From contig NZ_VKDE01000003.1 of NCBI RefSeq assembly GCF_007097485.1, positions 1-64,000 of the forward strand: 64,000 bases of DNA, written 5' to 3'. Position 1 is the first letter of the stretch. Every line of letters begins with the position of its first letter. Shown here in pieces: positions 17,502-28,165 of this stretch. The notes beneath the pieces are model-generated. The model did no database searches, was not told the origin of the DNA, and saw only the letters and a list, made by a program, of their open reading frames with translations. The position numbers and the translations under genes were made by a program. The DNA comes from Carboxylicivirga sp. M1479. GTDB lineage: Bacteria; Bacteroidota; Bacteroidia; Bacteroidales; Marinilabiliaceae.

Positions 17502-18611
17502 ATGAATACAGAAAATACAAACGATAACTTACAAATCATCAAAGACGATGAAATAGACCTTATCGCCCTCGTCAAAACAATCTGGAATGGTCGAAAGACC
17601 ATTTATTATTCCATTGGCGTAGCTGTAATTATTGGCTTAATCATTGCCTTTACCAGTCCAGTAAAATACCAGGCATACTCTACCCTTATCCCTTCTGAAG
17701 AAAAAAAAGGAGGAATGGGTAACCTAGGAGCATTAGCAGGTATGGCAGGTATTAATCTCGGTTCCATGATGGGCGGTACATCTGGCATTCCAGCTGAGGT
17801 GTATCCGCAGGTGGTTAATTCTTATCCCTTTAAAAAAGAGATGGTGCATCAGAAGTTTCATTTTGAAGACTATACTGAACCAATTTCATTGTACGAATAT
17901 GCTTTGGCTGATACAATAGAATCTCTTGGTAGCAAAGTGGCTAAATATACTATTCGTTTGCCCTGGACCATTAAAGATGCTCTAAGTGGTGGAAACGAGG
18001 ACCTTAAAACTGAATTACCCGATTATGGGGTACTCCAATTATCTGAAGAGGAGTTACGTGCCATGGCAGCAGTAGAACAGGTGATAGTTATTGAAGTGGA
18101 TAAAAAAACGGGACTAATCAATGTGTCAGCCGAAGTGGGTGAACCAGTTTTGGTAGCTCAGTTCGTGCAAAAAGCTGTTGAGTTATTGCAAAACTATGTG
18201 ATCCGTTACAAAACCAAACAGGCACGTGAACACCTGGAGTTTATACAAAAGCAATACGACCAAAAGAAAGAGATATACGAACAGTCACAAGGGCGCTTAT
18301 ATGCATACAAAGACAAGCATCGTAACATGGTGTCGGAACGTGTTAATTTAGAGTTTCAACGCTTAAGTGATGATTACGATATGTCATCAACCGTTTTTAA
18401 AGGTTTGGCTCAGCAATTGGAACAGGCCAAGATTGCGGTGAATGAGCAAACGCCTGCCTTCACCATCTTGGAACCAGCCAAAGTGCCAATTGATAAAAGT
18501 GGACCGAAGAAAAAGATTATTTTAGTGGTGAGTGTGTTTTTAGGTGGGTTTGTTGGATTAGGAGTTGTGTTTGGTAAGTTGGTGTGGTCAAGTGTGAAAA
18601 ATAATTTTTAA
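17502..18611 (+). CDS. wzz: Wzz/GNVR chain-length determinant (polysaccharide co-polymerase)
   Basis: A 369-residue inner-membrane protein that sets the length of Wzy-made polysaccharide. There is a short cytoplasmic N-terminus, a membrane helix at about residues 36-54, a periplasmic region with a long coiled coil (about 220-310, with [15 protein letters not shown]), the conserved proline-containing stretch [16 protein letters not shown], and a second helix at about 342-362. It carries no C-terminal Wzc-type tyrosine kinase, so it is a kinase-less type. It starts 12 bases before ugd and is probably in one transcript with it. Confidence 0.9.
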   Translation: MNTENTNDNLQIIKDDEIDLIALVKTIWNGRKTIYYSIGVAVIIGLIIAFTSPVKYQAYSTLIPSEEKKGGMGNLGALAGMAGINLGSMMGGTSGIPAEVYPQVVNSYPFKKEMVHQKFHFEDYTEPISLYEYALADTIESLGSKVAKYTIRLPWTIKDALSGGNEDLKTELPDYGVLQLSEEELRAMAAVEQVIVIEVDKKTGLINVSAEVGEPVLVAQFVQKAVELLQNYVIRYKTKQAREHLEFIQKQYDQKKEIYEQSQGRLYAYKDKHRNMVSERVNLEFQRLSDDYDMSSTVFKGLAQQLEQAKIAVNEQTPAFTILEPAKVPIDKSGPKKKIILVVSVFLGGFVGLGVVFGKLVWSSVKNNF

Positions 18612-18622
18612 TCTTATATAAA

Positions 18623-20029
18623 ATGAATATCCCTAATAATATTACAAATATTTGCTGCATTGGTGCCGGTTATGTTGGTGGTCCAACCATGGCTGTAATC
18701 GCACAAAAGTGTCCTGAAATAAAGGTAACTGTTGTGGACATTAATCAGCAACGTATTGCAGATTGGAACACTGAAAATTTAGATAAGCTGCCTATCTACG
18801 AACCAGGCTTGAAAGAGGTGGTACAGGAAGCTCGTGATAGAAATTTATTTTTTTCTGCAGAAGTGGATAAAGCTATTGACGAGGCACAAATGATATTTAT
18901 CTCTGTGAACACGCCAACTAAGACCTATGGGGTGGGTAAAGGCATGGCCGCCGATCTAAAGTATGTAGAATTATGTGCTCGAAAAATCGCAAAGGTGGCT
19001 ACATCTGATAAAATAGTAGTTGAGAAATCAACATTACCTGTAAGAACAGCTGAATCCATTAAAACAATATTGGACGCTGAAGGGAAAAATGTAAACTTTA
19101 AAGTGTTATCAAATCCTGAATTTTTGGCTGAAGGAACAGCCATTGATGACTTACACAATGCCGACCGTGTACTAATTGGTGGAGATCAGGATGAAGATGG
19201 ACTAAAAGCCATTCAAAGCTTGGTAAACGTATATTCACATTGGTTGCCATTAGAACGTATTCTCACAACCAATGTATGGTCTTCTGAGCTATCTAAGTTA
19301 ACTGCAAATGCATTCTTAGCCCAAAGGGTATCTTCTATTAATGCTATGTCTGCCCTTTGTGAACAGACGGGTGCCAATGTGGACGAGATTGCCAATGCTA
19401 TAGGATCGGATAGTCGGATTGGTCCTAAATTTTTAAAAGCATCTGTTGGTTTTGGCGGTTCTTGTTTTCAAAAAGATATTTTAAATCTAGTTTATATCGC
19501 TCGTTCATACGGTTTAGGTGAAGTGGCCGATTATTGGGAACAGGTTATTAAATTAAACGATTATCAAAAGCGTCGTTTTGCAGAAAAGATTGTCAAGACG
19601 CTTTTTAATACAGTATCAGGTAAAAAGATTGCGATGCTTGGATGGGCCTTTAAACAGGATACCAATGATACCAGAGAGTCAGCTGCGATATATGTTGCGG
19701 ATTACTTACTAAATGAACAGGCAGAATTAGTAATTTACGATCCCAAGGTTAAAGCCGGACAGATATATACTGATTTGGATTATTTAAGTACCCGATCAGA
19801 AGAAGAAAATAAACGACTAATAACTATTGTTAATGATCCATATGAAGCGATGGACGATTCGCATGCTGTGGCAATTTTGACTGAGTGGGATGAGTTTAAA
19901 GCATACGATTGGAAAAGAGTATATAATTGTATGAAAAAGCCAGCATTCGTGTTTGATGGTAGGAACATATTAAATATACGTATAATGGATGAAGTTGGTT
20001 TTGAATTGTACACAATTGGAAGGGGCTAA
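18623..20029 (+). CDS. ugd: UDP-glucose 6-dehydrogenase
   Basis: A 468-residue enzyme oxidising UDP-glucose to UDP-glucuronate with two NAD+. The Rossmann motif is [16 protein letters not shown] near residue 11; the catalytic cysteine lies in [12 protein letters not shown] at about residue 277; the C-terminal half holds a second nucleotide-binding fold ([19 protein letters not shown]). Length and text are closer to the animal and plant type of UGDH than to the shorter 390-residue bacterial type. It supplies glucuronate to the glycosyltransferases and so the likely substrate moiety of the C5-epimerase at 31988. Confidence 0.95.
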   Translation: MNIPNNITNICCIGAGYVGGPTMAVIAQKCPEIKVTVVDINQQRIADWNTENLDKLPIYEPGLKEVVQEARDRNLFFSAEVDKAIDEAQMIFISVNTPTKTYGVGKGMAADLKYVELCARKIAKVATSDKIVVEKSTLPVRTAESIKTILDAEGKNVNFKVLSNPEFLAEGTAIDDLHNADRVLIGGDQDEDGLKAIQSLVNVYSHWLPLERILTTNVWSSELSKLTANAFLAQRVSSINAMSALCEQTGANVDEIANAIGSDSRIGPKFLKASVGFGGSCFQKDILNLVYIARSYGLGEVADYWEQVIKLNDYQKRRFAEKIVKTLFNTVSGKKIAMLGWAFKQDTNDTRESAAIYVADYLLNEQAELVIYDPKVKAGQIYTDLDYLSTRSEEENKRLITIVNDPYEAMDDSHAVAILTEWDEFKAYDWKRVYNCMKKPAFVFDGRNILNIRIMDEVGFELYTIGRG

Positions 20030-20622
20030 AATAAATCCAATGCTAATAATATGCCTTTTAATTATTTTTTATGGAATGGTAGATTAATTTCATTGATCAG
20101 AAAGAATTGTAGGGATAGATAATAATTAGTAGAGTTAATACTAGAGTGTACATTAGTAATGTTTATATCTTTTGGTGTTCATATATGGTTGATGATCTCA
20201 ACTCACTGTGTAATCATGGCTTAGCGAGTTGTAGTAATGCATTGGTTGAATACGAAATTAAGATTGATTCTGTCGCATTACGAAAATAGGGGAGGTAATA
20301 TTGTTTAGCATATCAAGAGCAAGTGATTTTTAATAATTTTATGTATTTTACAATGGGGTAATTATTTTAAATGTAATTGAATCACGTCAAGTGTTAATCC
20401 GATCTAAGTCTTAGATCCATTAACTCAATTCAGAATTTAATCATAATTAGTAAGGGCATTAGATATAGAAAAGAATCAGCTCAATCAATAAATGATAGTT
20501 TCTTTGGAGGCTCTGTAACTTATGCGGTATATGCCCTAGGAAAATTATAATCGTAGATATTGTAATCCACTAAAAGGTATTTAATTATCGTTAGCTCTTA
20601 ACTAAAAGTAACAGCAGTAAAA
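20030..20622. other. 593-base intergenic stretch without a recognised gene
   Basis: Read on both strands. It is AT-rich with many stops and has no convincing coding frame, terminator, riboswitch or copy of the structured repeats. It presumably holds the promoter of the cysD unit, but no clear TAnnTTTG element at a sensible distance was found. Confidence 0.6.
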
Positions 20623-21540
20623 ATGAACGAAAAAGTAGATTATAAGATTTCTCACTTAAAAGAACTAGAAGCGGAAGCTATTCATATTATTCGAGAGGTG
20701 GCTGCCGAATTTGAGAATCCAGTAATGCTCTATTCCATTGGTAAAGACTCATCGGTGATGGTTCGCCTTGCCGAAAAAGCTTTTGCTCCGGGGAAAGTGC
20801 CATTCCCATTGATGCACATTGATTCGAAATGGAAGTTTAAAGAGATGATTGAATTCCGTGACCAATATGCGAAAGAAAAGAATTGGGATCTTATAGTACA
20901 CCACAATAAGGAAGGTTTTAATTCAGGCATTGGCCCTTTCTCTCATGGCAGCAAGGTGCATACTGATGTTATGAAAACACAAGCTCTTTTGGATGGGCTT
21001 AATAAGTTTGGCTTTGATGCGGCTTTTGGTGGAGCACGTAGAGATGAGGAGAAGTCGCGTGCAAAAGAACGCATATTCTCATTTCGGGATAAGAATCACC
21101 AGTGGGATCCTAAAAATCAACGCCCCGAGCTATGGGATATCTATAATACAAAAGTACACAAGGGTGAATCAATCCGTGTATTTCCAATCTCCAACTGGAC
21201 AGAATTGGATGTTTGGCAATACATTCGTCTAGAAAATATACCTATTGTTCCACTTTATTTTGCAAAAGAGCGACTTGTGATTGAGCAAGATGGTAATTTG
21301 ATTCTTGTAGACGATCATCGTATGCCTAAAGAATTGGCAGATACAGCGGAGAAGCGTATGGTACGCTTTCGTACTTTAGGATGTTATCCTCTAACAGGTG
21401 CGGTAGAATCGAATGCCACATCGGTAGAAGATATCGTTGAAGAGATGATGACCGTAAAGGTCTCAGAACGTACAACACGCGTCATTGACTTCGACCAAGA
21501 TGGAAGCATGGAGCAAAAGAAACGAGAAGGGTATTTTTAA
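20623..21540 (+). CDS. cysD: Sulfate adenylyltransferase subunit 2 (CysD)
   Basis: A 305-residue catalytic subunit of ATP sulfurylase, making adenosine 5'-phosphosulfate from sulfate and ATP. The PP-loop [13 protein letters not shown] near residue 38 and the conserved [28 protein letters not shown] and [16 protein letters not shown] are present. The length is normal. It is followed 92 bases later by cysN. Lying inside a polysaccharide locus rather than with reductive sulfate genes, it may supply activated sulfate for sugar sulfation; this is inference from position. Confidence 0.95.
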   Translation: MNEKVDYKISHLKELEAEAIHIIREVAAEFENPVMLYSIGKDSSVMVRLAEKAFAPGKVPFPLMHIDSKWKFKEMIEFRDQYAKEKNWDLIVHHNKEGFNSGIGPFSHGSKVHTDVMKTQALLDGLNKFGFDAAFGGARRDEEKSRAKERIFSFRDKNHQWDPKNQRPELWDIYNTKVHKGESIRVFPISNWTELDVWQYIRLENIPIVPLYFAKERLVIEQDGNLILVDDHRMPKELADTAEKRMVRFRTLGCYPLTGAVESNATSVEDIVEEMMTVKVSERTTRVIDFDQDGSMEQKKREGYF

Positions 21541-21632
21541 AAGTACTAGGAATTCATGCTAAAATGTAATGTAATCATACGAAAAACGTTAAAGTTAATT
21601 TATAATAATTAGGGGGTAAAACACTAATAATA

Positions 21633-23150
21633 ATGCTAAACGAAGCAACATTAAATATAAAAGAATTTCTCGCTCAAGATGAGAAAAAAGACTTACTTCG
21701 CCTATTAACTGCAGGATCGGTGGATGATGGAAAGTCAACATTGATTGGTCGATTATTGTTTGATAGTAAAAAACTATACGAAGATCAGCTCGATGCTTTA
21801 GAACGGGATAGTAAACGCGTCGGGAATGCGGGTGAAGAGATTGATTACGCATTGTTACTCGATGGTCTAAAGGCCGAAAGAGAGCAGGGTATAACCATCG
21901 ATGTGGCCTACCGCTATTTCTCCACCAATAAACGAAAGTTTATTATTGCAGATACCCCAGGGCACGAGCAGTACACTCGAAATATGATTACAGGCGGATC
22001 TACTGCGAACCTTGCTATAATTTTAGTGGATGCACGTACCGGCGTTATCACACAAACCAAACGACATACTTTTATTGCATCATTGCTTGGGATAAAACAC
22101 GTAGTATTAGCCGTGAATAAGATGGACTTGGTAGGTTATAGTGAAGAGCGTTATATGGAGATATGCAAAGAGTATGCAATCTTTGCAAAGGAATTAAATG
22201 TTAAGAATTTCTATACCTTCCCATTGTCAGCATTAAAGGGAGATAATGTTGTTGATCGATCGAAAAATACTTCATGGTATAAGGGAGAATGCTTACTCGA
22301 ATTCCTTGAGAAGGTTGAAATCTCAAAGGATCGCAACTATGATACCTTGCGTTACCCTGTCCAGTATGTCAATAGACCAAATCTAGATTTCCGTGGCTTT
22401 TGTGGTAAAGTAAGCTCAGGGCTTGTTAAAAAAGGAGATGTCATAGTAGCATTGCCCTCAGGTAAAAGCTCTACTGTAACGGGAATTCACACCTACGATG
22501 GAGAAGTAGATAAAGCTTTTCCACCCCAATCTGTAACACTTACTCTTGCAGATGAAATTGATATTTCACGTGGCGATATGATTGTGCATCAAGCGAACCA
22601 ACCCGTTGTAACGCAAAGTATTACTGCCATGTTGGTTTGGATGGATGAGAAACCACTCAATAAGAGCACTCAGTTTTATTTGAAGCATGCCAACAATAGC
22701 ACCAAAGCACTTATAACATCTATACGCCACAGAGTTGATGTAAATACCTTGGAAACAAGTAGTGTTGATTCTCTAGAGTTGAATGCTATAGCATCTGTAG
22801 AGATTCATACAGTGCAACCAATCCTTGTAGATAAATATCAAGACCTAAAAGACTCAGGTGCATTTATCCTTATCGATCCAATAAATCATAATACGATAGC
22901 TGTAGGGATGATTAGTGAGGCTGAAGCTGGGTCTAAGGCTGAGTTTAAGTCTGAAGGGGAGGTTTTTACGGTAAATTCAAATACTGAACTAGAGATCAAA
23001 ACCCAAGAGCTAATAGCTAATGGCCGAAGACCTATAGTTTTAATACAAGAAGAACTTGGACTGTCCGAGGAGCAACTTGAAAAGGTTATTGGATGTCTTT
23101 CTAAACAAGAATTTTGTGTAGTTCTCTTGGATAATCTGGAACAAAACTAA
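21633..23150 (+). CDS. cysN: Sulfate adenylyltransferase subunit 1, GTPase (CysN)
   Basis: A 505-residue regulatory GTPase of ATP sulfurylase, related to EF-Tu. G motifs are visible: [15 protein letters not shown] (G1), [12 protein letters not shown] (G3) and NKMDLV (G4), followed by two beta-barrel domains. It is not fused to a CysC APS kinase and no separate cysC is seen in the window, so PAPS formation would need a kinase encoded elsewhere. cysQ, which clears the by-product of sulfotransferases, is at 58688. The next gene starts 18 bases downstream. Confidence 0.95.
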   Translation: MLNEATLNIKEFLAQDEKKDLLRLLTAGSVDDGKSTLIGRLLFDSKKLYEDQLDALERDSKRVGNAGEEIDYALLLDGLKAEREQGITIDVAYRYFSTNKRKFIIADTPGHEQYTRNMITGGSTANLAIILVDARTGVITQTKRHTFIASLLGIKHVVLAVNKMDLVGYSEERYMEICKEYAIFAKELNVKNFYTFPLSALKGDNVVDRSKNTSWYKGECLLEFLEKVEISKDRNYDTLRYPVQYVNRPNLDFRGFCGKVSSGLVKKGDVIVALPSGKSSTVTGIHTYDGEVDKAFPPQSVTLTLADEIDISRGDMIVHQANQPVVTQSITAMLVWMDEKPLNKSTQFYLKHANNSTKALITSIRHRVDVNTLETSSVDSLELNAIASVEIHTVQPILVDKYQDLKDSGAFILIDPINHNTIAVGMISEAEAGSKAEFKSEGEVFTVNSNTELEIKTQELIANGRRPIVLIQEELGLSEEQLEKVIGCLSKQEFCVVLLDNLEQN

Positions 23151-23168
23151 AGATTCTAACTATTTTAC

Positions 23169-24278
23169 ATGGATAATAAAAAAGTATTTGTAACACAGCC
23201 GGCATTGCCTGATCTTGAGGATTTTATTCCATATATAGAGCAGATTTGGAATAACAATATACTGACAAATAATGGCCCCTTTCATCAAAAGCTAGAAGAG
23301 GAATTAGCTAAATACCTAAACGTTCCTTATGTTTCATTATTTGCGAACGGTACACTTGCCTTGTTAACTGCATTGCAGGTTTTAAGGATAACTGGTGAAG
23401 TGATTACAACTCCTTATTCTTTTGTAGCAACATCGCATTGCCTATTATGGAATCAGTTAACACCGGTATTTGTTGACATTGAAAAGAATTTCTGTAATAT
23501 AGATGCGGAAAAGATAGAGGAAGCAATCACACCTAAAACTTCGGCAATATTGCCTGTACACGTATATGGTAATCCATGTGCAGTTGAGCGTATTCAAGAA
23601 ATATCTGATACCTATGGTTTAAAAACCATATATGATGCTGCGCATGCTTTTGGTGTGAATTATAAGGATACCAGTATTCTGAATTATGGGGATTTATCGA
23701 TTCTAAGTTTCCATGCAACTAAAGTGTACAATACCATTGAGGGAGGAGCTATTATAAGTCACGATTTAGCGACTAAAAAACGTATAGATTACTTAAAAAA
23801 TTTCGGATTTGCAGGCGAAACAAAAGTTGTGGCTCCTGGGATTAACTCTAAGATGAATGAGTTGCAAGCTGCTTATGGTTTGTTACAGTTGAAGAATCAT
23901 GAGCACAATGTGACTGAAAGGAAACGTGTGGCTGATACATACCAAAAACTACTAGAAGAAATTGATGGAATACGACTATTATCAGAACAAGAGCAAACAA
24001 TTGGTAATTATGCATATTTTCCAATTTTTGTGAATGGTAATGATTATGGAAGCACAAGGGATCAACTTTATGAAAAGCTAAAGAAACACAATATATATGG
24101 GCGAAGGTATTTTTACCCCCTAATTAGTGAGTTCCCAATGTATAAAGGATATGATTCTGCAAAAACACATAATTTACCTAATGCAACTAAAATAGCAGAG
24201 CAGGTTATTTGTTTACCAATTTATCCAACTTTAGAACAAGCTGAAATCGAAAGAATATGTTACATAATTAAAAAATAG
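23169..24278 (+). CDS. DegT/DnrJ/EryC1-family sugar aminotransferase
   Basis: A 369-residue PLP enzyme that puts an amino group on a nucleotide-linked keto-sugar. The PLP-binding lysine is Lys185 in SFHATKVYNTIEGG and the cofactor-contacting Asp156 lies in YDAAHAFG. The sequence is closest in style to VioA/FdtB types that act on dTDP-4-keto- or 3-keto-6-deoxyhexose, the intermediate that RmlA and RmlB in this locus make. With the acyltransferase cassette at 25755-28396 it probably makes an N-acylated amino-deoxy sugar. The exact regiochemistry cannot be read from sequence. Confidence 0.88.
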   Translation: MDNKKVFVTQPALPDLEDFIPYIEQIWNNNILTNNGPFHQKLEEELAKYLNVPYVSLFANGTLALLTALQVLRITGEVITTPYSFVATSHCLLWNQLTPVFVDIEKNFCNIDAEKIEEAITPKTSAILPVHVYGNPCAVERIQEISDTYGLKTIYDAAHAFGVNYKDTSILNYGDLSILSFHATKVYNTIEGGAIISHDLATKKRIDYLKNFGFAGETKVVAPGINSKMNELQAAYGLLQLKNHEHNVTERKRVADTYQKLLEEIDGIRLLSEQEQTIGNYAYFPIFVNGNDYGSTRDQLYEKLKKHNIYGRRYFYPLISEFPMYKGYDSAKTHNLPNATKIAEQVICLPIYPTLEQAEIERICYIIKK

Positions 24279-24291
24279 CACATTGAGTTCA

Positions 24292-25716
24292 ATGTTAAAA
24301 CAGAGAGCTGTTAAAGGTGTTATGTGGAGCGCGATACAGCGTTTTTCGTCACAAGGTGTACAGTTTGTACTTGGGCTTATACTTGCTCGACTACTTTCGC
24401 CCTCTGACTATGGACTCATAGGGATGCTAGCCATATTCTTAGCGATTTCGGATACTTTTATTGATAGTGGTTTTTCTACGGCTTTAGTGCAAAAAAAAGA
24501 TTGTGATGAATTAGATTATTCGACCAGTTTCTATTTTAGTGGTGCTGTTGGGTTTTTATTCTATGCCCTTCTTTTCTTATTTGCACCTTTGATAGCGGGT
24601 TTTTATGACGAACCTCAACTGGTGCAACTAACACGAGTTCTTGGTTTGACCTTAATCGTTAATTCTTTAGCGATAGTACAAAGAGCCAAGTTTACCATTA
24701 ATATTGATTTTAAATCGCAAACAAAAGCAGCGGTGAGTGCGATTGTTATTTCAGGTGGTGTAGGTATATATTTAGCATATGCTGGCTTTGGAGTTTGGGC
24801 ACTAGTGGTCCAGAATTTGCTTCGGAGAAGCTTAGACCTGATTATACTCTGGTGTATCTCTAAATGGATGCCTCGTCATGGCTTTTCTTTCCAGCGCTTT
24901 AAGGATTTATTTTCTTTTGGCTCCAAACTATTACTCTCTGGTTTACTAGATACGTTTTTTAAGAATATCTTTACAATTGTAATAGGGAAGGTTTTTTCGG
25001 CTCAATCGCTTGGCTTTTTTACGCGTGCCAAGCAGTTTTCAGAGTTTCCATCATCTAATATCACCACGATTATACAACGCGTAACCTTTCCTGTGCTGAG
25101 TGTGGTGCAAAACGATGATTTTCGTCTACGCGAAGGGTACCGTAAGATTATTCGTATGGCAGCATTGGTTGTTTTTCCCTTAATGATGGGACTGGCTGCT
25201 TTGGCCAAACCTCTAGTCATTACGATTTTGACGGCCAAGTGGAGTGAAACAGTTTGGATGCTACAAATTATGTGTTTTGCAATGATGTGGTACCCTATCC
25301 ATGCCATCAATCTCAATGTGATAAATGTCAAAGGACGATCGGATCTCTTCTTGAGATTAGAGGTGATAAAAAAAGTGATTACAATTATCATGTTAGTAAT
25401 TACCATACCAATAGGCATAAAGGCTATGCTTATTGGTCAAATCGCAACATCCTTGTTGGCATTGATAATTAATACTTACTATACTAAGCGAATAATTAAT
25501 TATGGATTTTGGCAGCAGATGAAGGATATTGGTCCCGTCTTGTTATTAAGCCTAGTGATGGGGGCTTTTGTTTATTTGACAACAGGAATAACAAGCTCAA
25601 AACTCTGGCAATTATCCATTGGTTCTTTTTCTGGGCTACTCTTATATGGAGGAATAGCATGGGGCTTTAATATCGGCAATGTCCGATTGATTAAGGATAT
25701 TATCCCCAAGAATTAG
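24292..25716 (+). CDS. wzx: Wzx-type lipid-linked oligosaccharide flippase
   Basis: A 474-residue polytopic inner-membrane protein of the polysaccharide transporter/MOP superfamily, which flips undecaprenyl-linked repeat units. The N-terminus MLKQRAVKGVMWSAIQRFSSQGVQF and the ILARLLSPSDYGLIGM stretch are typical. There are about 12-14 hydrophobic helices. The frame is open to a TTG at 24283, but the ATG at 24292 is preferred. It follows the aminotransferase closely and is followed by a promoter for the acyl-sugar cassette. Confidence 0.9.
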   Translation: MLKQRAVKGVMWSAIQRFSSQGVQFVLGLILARLLSPSDYGLIGMLAIFLAISDTFIDSGFSTALVQKKDCDELDYSTSFYFSGAVGFLFYALLFLFAPLIAGFYDEPQLVQLTRVLGLTLIVNSLAIVQRAKFTINIDFKSQTKAAVSAIVISGGVGIYLAYAGFGVWALVVQNLLRRSLDLIILWCISKWMPRHGFSFQRFKDLFSFGSKLLLSGLLDTFFKNIFTIVIGKVFSAQSLGFFTRAKQFSEFPSSNITTIIQRVTFPVLSVVQNDDFRLREGYRKIIRMAALVVFPLMMGLAALAKPLVITILTAKWSETVWMLQIMCFAMMWYPIHAINLNVINVKGRSDLFLRLEVIKKVITIIMLVITIPIGIKAMLIGQIATSLLALIINTYYTKRIINYGFWQQMKDIGPVLLLSLVMGAFVYLTTGITSSKLWQLSIGSFSGLLLYGGIAWGFNIGNVRLIKDIIPKN

Positions 25717-25726
25717 GTCATTGTTG

Positions 25727-25734
25727 TATCTTTG
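25727..25734 (+). promoter_or_regulatory. TAnnTTTG promoter element before the acyl-sugar cassette
   Basis: TATCTTTG, 20 bases before the start codon of the LpxD-like gene and followed by CAAAATAATAAATTACC. The -33 side is weak. It suggests that the acyl-sugar cassette can be transcribed on its own. Confidence 0.5.
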
Positions 25735-25754
25735 CAAAATAATAAATTACCAAA

Positions 25755-26633
25755 ATGAGACTAAGAGAAGTATTTGACAAGGAACAGCTTGTGAGAGATA
25801 GGGAAATAAGCTCGACTTATTCTCCACATCACACTACGAAACAGTCCATAGCTTATGCTACAGATGCATTAGCCATTGAGAATCTCAATAAAAATGAGCT
25901 GGTAACTGCAGTGATTACAAAAGAAGATCTTATTGAGCTTGTAGCTGATGATATGGGGCTAATTGTAAGTGAGCACCCACAGAAGTGCTATTATGAGCTG
26001 CACAACCGTTTAGTCAGGATGGAGAAGCTTCGATTAGTCACGACAGATTATGTCGACGAAACAGCTGAGATTCACCCCACGGCTGTGGTATCACCAAAGG
26101 TGCAAATAGGTAAAAATGTCAAAATTGGTGCTGGTACCATCATCAAGGATAATACGATAATAGGCGATCATTGCGTGATCGACGACTATGTCGTAATTGG
26201 CTCTGGCGGCATGCAAAATACCACCGTTGATGGCCTCGTTTTCTTTTTAGAAACTGCCGGAGGGGTTAAAATTGAAGAAAACTGCCACATTCTTACCGGA
26301 GCTATTATCCAAAAGCCCTACCATGCCTTCTTCACTCATATTGGTGCTAATACAAAGATTAGTAACCGTTGCGTTATAGGCCATGGCAGCCAGGTAGGTG
26401 CAAATGTAATGATAGCAGGGTCTTGCCAGATCGCCGGCAATGTCAACATTGGTCACTCGGTATGGATAGGTCCTTCATCCACCATTAGCGATAGCATTAC
26501 AATAGGCAACAATGCCAAGGTGCGTTTGGGAAGTGTGGTGATAAATAACATTGCAGAAAATGCCGATGTCTCGGGCTACTTTGCCTATAGTCACAAGCGG
26601 AATATGTTAAACTTTCTAAAATCAAAAAAATGA
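25755..26633 (+). CDS. LpxD-like left-handed beta-helix N-acyltransferase
   Basis: A 292-residue protein whose residues 105-275 are hexapeptide repeats of the left-handed beta-helix type (HPTAVV, VQIGKNV, IGAGTII, IIGDHCVI, IGANTKI and so on). They resemble LpxD, which transfers a hydroxyacyl group from acyl carrier protein to an amino-sugar nitrogen. A candidate catalytic His lies in PYHAFFTHIG or in CVIGHGSQVG. It is not the housekeeping LpxD, because it is in a polysaccharide locus with its own ketoacyl synthase and acyl carrier protein. Likely job: N-acylation of the sugar made by the aminotransferase at 23169 with an unusual acyl chain. It overlaps the next gene by four bases. Confidence 0.8.
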   Translation: MRLREVFDKEQLVRDREISSTYSPHHTTKQSIAYATDALAIENLNKNELVTAVITKEDLIELVADDMGLIVSEHPQKCYYELHNRLVRMEKLRLVTTDYVDETAEIHPTAVVSPKVQIGKNVKIGAGTIIKDNTIIGDHCVIDDYVVIGSGGMQNTTVDGLVFFLETAGGVKIEENCHILTGAIIQKPYHAFFTHIGANTKISNRCVIGHGSQVGANVMIAGSCQIAGNVNIGHSVWIGPSSTISDSITIGNNAKVRLGSVVINNIAENADVSGYFAYSHKRNMLNFLKSKK

Positions 26634-27220
26634 AAAATATTAAATTAAAATTTTCGTTTAAAGGCAAGAGAAGCTATGTACAAGGGCCGGATATTTTTGA
26701 TGCCGTTGTCGACGCATTGGCTTTAAAGGAACAATCGGTAAAAAACATAAAGTACAGTGCACATAATTGGATTAGAAACAATGCGACACTCATATTAGAC
26801 CCTGAAGAGGAGATCGAGAAATACGACTCTCTCATTACTTACTATATCGAAGATGTATTACACAAGGCCTACGTGGTAGATAATGGCGTCAAGATTGACA
26901 GCAGAAGTGATTATTCCGAGGACTATGTATTCAGCAATTCAGAGATTGAAGGCGACACTATTAAGCTTAACTACAATACTAAAGGCTATACTTTTAGCGA
27001 GCTGGTTGTATCCATGAACAAATGCTACATGCAAGACATGCACAGCGAGGGCAAATGGATTGTGACCAAGTTTGAGTACGCTACCCTAGATGGTATTGCC
27101 GATTACATGACTAAAGATGTAACGATCCTGTTACAAAAGAATCTCAATAATAAGTTAACAAAAAGTGAAATCTTGATTAATAATAAACCAGTCGGTTATA
27201 TTTATTTTTCATTAGTTTAA
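26630..27220 (+). CDS. Uncharacterised protein of the acyl-sugar cassette
   Basis: A 196-residue soluble protein that I do not recognise. It has no signal peptide or membrane segment. It begins with a basic strand-rich stretch (KLKFSFKGKRSYVQGPDIFDAV) and has an acidic middle (LDPEEEIEKYDSLITYYIED). The start overlaps the acyltransferase stop (ATGA) and the KAS III gene follows four bases later, so it is translationally coupled to acyl-transfer genes. An enzyme acting on the acyl-ACP, such as a hot-dog dehydratase, is a guess from context only. Confidence 0.75.
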   Translation: MKNIKLKFSFKGKRSYVQGPDIFDAVVDALALKEQSVKNIKYSAHNWIRNNATLILDPEEEIEKYDSLITYYIEDVLHKAYVVDNGVKIDSRSDYSEDYVFSNSEIEGDTIKLNYNTKGYTFSELVVSMNKCYMQDMHSEGKWIVTKFEYATLDGIADYMTKDVTILLQKNLNNKLTKSEILINNKPVGYIYFSLV

Positions 27221-27224
27221 AGCT

Positions 27225-28145
27225 ATGCTGGGAATACAAAACATAGGCACTTACTTGCCAAAAAACATATTGTCTAATTACGATCTAAAAGAGAAGTTTG
27301 AGATGGATGACTTCTTTATTCAAAATAAAATTGGCGTAGAATATGTTACACGTAAAGACAAGGGTGAGGATAGTTCTGACATGGGGGTAAAAGCCTATCG
27401 TAATTTGCAAGAAAAAGCGGGCTTTGCATCCGAGGATCTCGAATGTTTGATCGTCATCACACAAAATCCGGACTATAACATACCACACACCTCTGCAATG
27501 ATACACGGTAAGCTCGATCTGCCGGAGAGCTGTGCTAGCTTCGATGTCTCACTAGGCTGCTCCGGTTTTGTTTATGGATTGTCCGTCATTACCGCATTTA
27601 TGACGCAAAACGGAATGAAAAAAGGCGTATTGATCACCGCAGATCCTTACTCCAAAGTACTGGACACCGAAGATAAAAACACCTCTGTACTTTTTGGGGA
27701 CGGAGCCACGGCAACCTTGATTTCTGATGCCCCTGTATTTACCAGCGAGCGTTTTTCTTTTGGAACTTCCGGCAAGGGTCATGAAGGTTTGATTTGTCGC
27801 AATGGACAGTTGTTTATGAGTGGCCACGCCATCTTCAATTTTGCAGCTAAGACCGTGCCTAAAGACGTAAAGAAACTGCTAGAACAATGCAACCAGAGCA
27901 CCGATAGTGTCGATCGCTTTGTCTTTCACCAAGGGAGCAAGTATATCGTTGATACTTTACGAAAGCGCCTTAAAATTGCAGAGGATAAAGTGCCGTTCAA
28001 AATCAATGCCTATGGCAATACTGTTTCATCATCAATTCCCTTTATTTTAGCCGAAATGCTGGATGACACAAGTATAAATACCTGCTTGATTTCAGGCTTT
28101 GGAGTAGGCCTGTCCTGGTCAAGTGCATTGTTAAACAGATTGTAA
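27225..28145 (+). CDS. 3-oxoacyl-ACP synthase III family protein (FabH-like)
   Basis: A 306-residue thiolase-fold condensing enzyme. The FabH catalytic triad is complete: Cys112 in SLGCSGFVYGL, His235 in FVFHQGS and Asn265 in NAYGNTVSSSIP. In fatty acid synthesis FabH starts chains from acyl-CoA and malonyl-ACP. Here, inside a polysaccharide locus and beside a private acyl carrier protein, it probably builds a short, hydroxylated or keto acyl group for sugar decoration. The closest precedent that I know of is the dihydroxyhexanoyl-Qui4N of Flavobacterium psychrophilum lipopolysaccharide. Confidence 0.9.
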   Translation: MLGIQNIGTYLPKNILSNYDLKEKFEMDDFFIQNKIGVEYVTRKDKGEDSSDMGVKAYRNLQEKAGFASEDLECLIVITQNPDYNIPHTSAMIHGKLDLPESCASFDVSLGCSGFVYGLSVITAFMTQNGMKKGVLITADPYSKVLDTEDKNTSVLFGDGATATLISDAPVFTSERFSFGTSGKGHEGLICRNGQLFMSGHAIFNFAAKTVPKDVKKLLEQCNQSTDSVDRFVFHQGSKYIVDTLRKRLKIAEDKVPFKINAYGNTVSSSIPFILAEMLDDTSINTCLISGFGVGLSWSSALLNRL

Positions 28146-28165
28146 AATTTAAAAACGATAATAAG

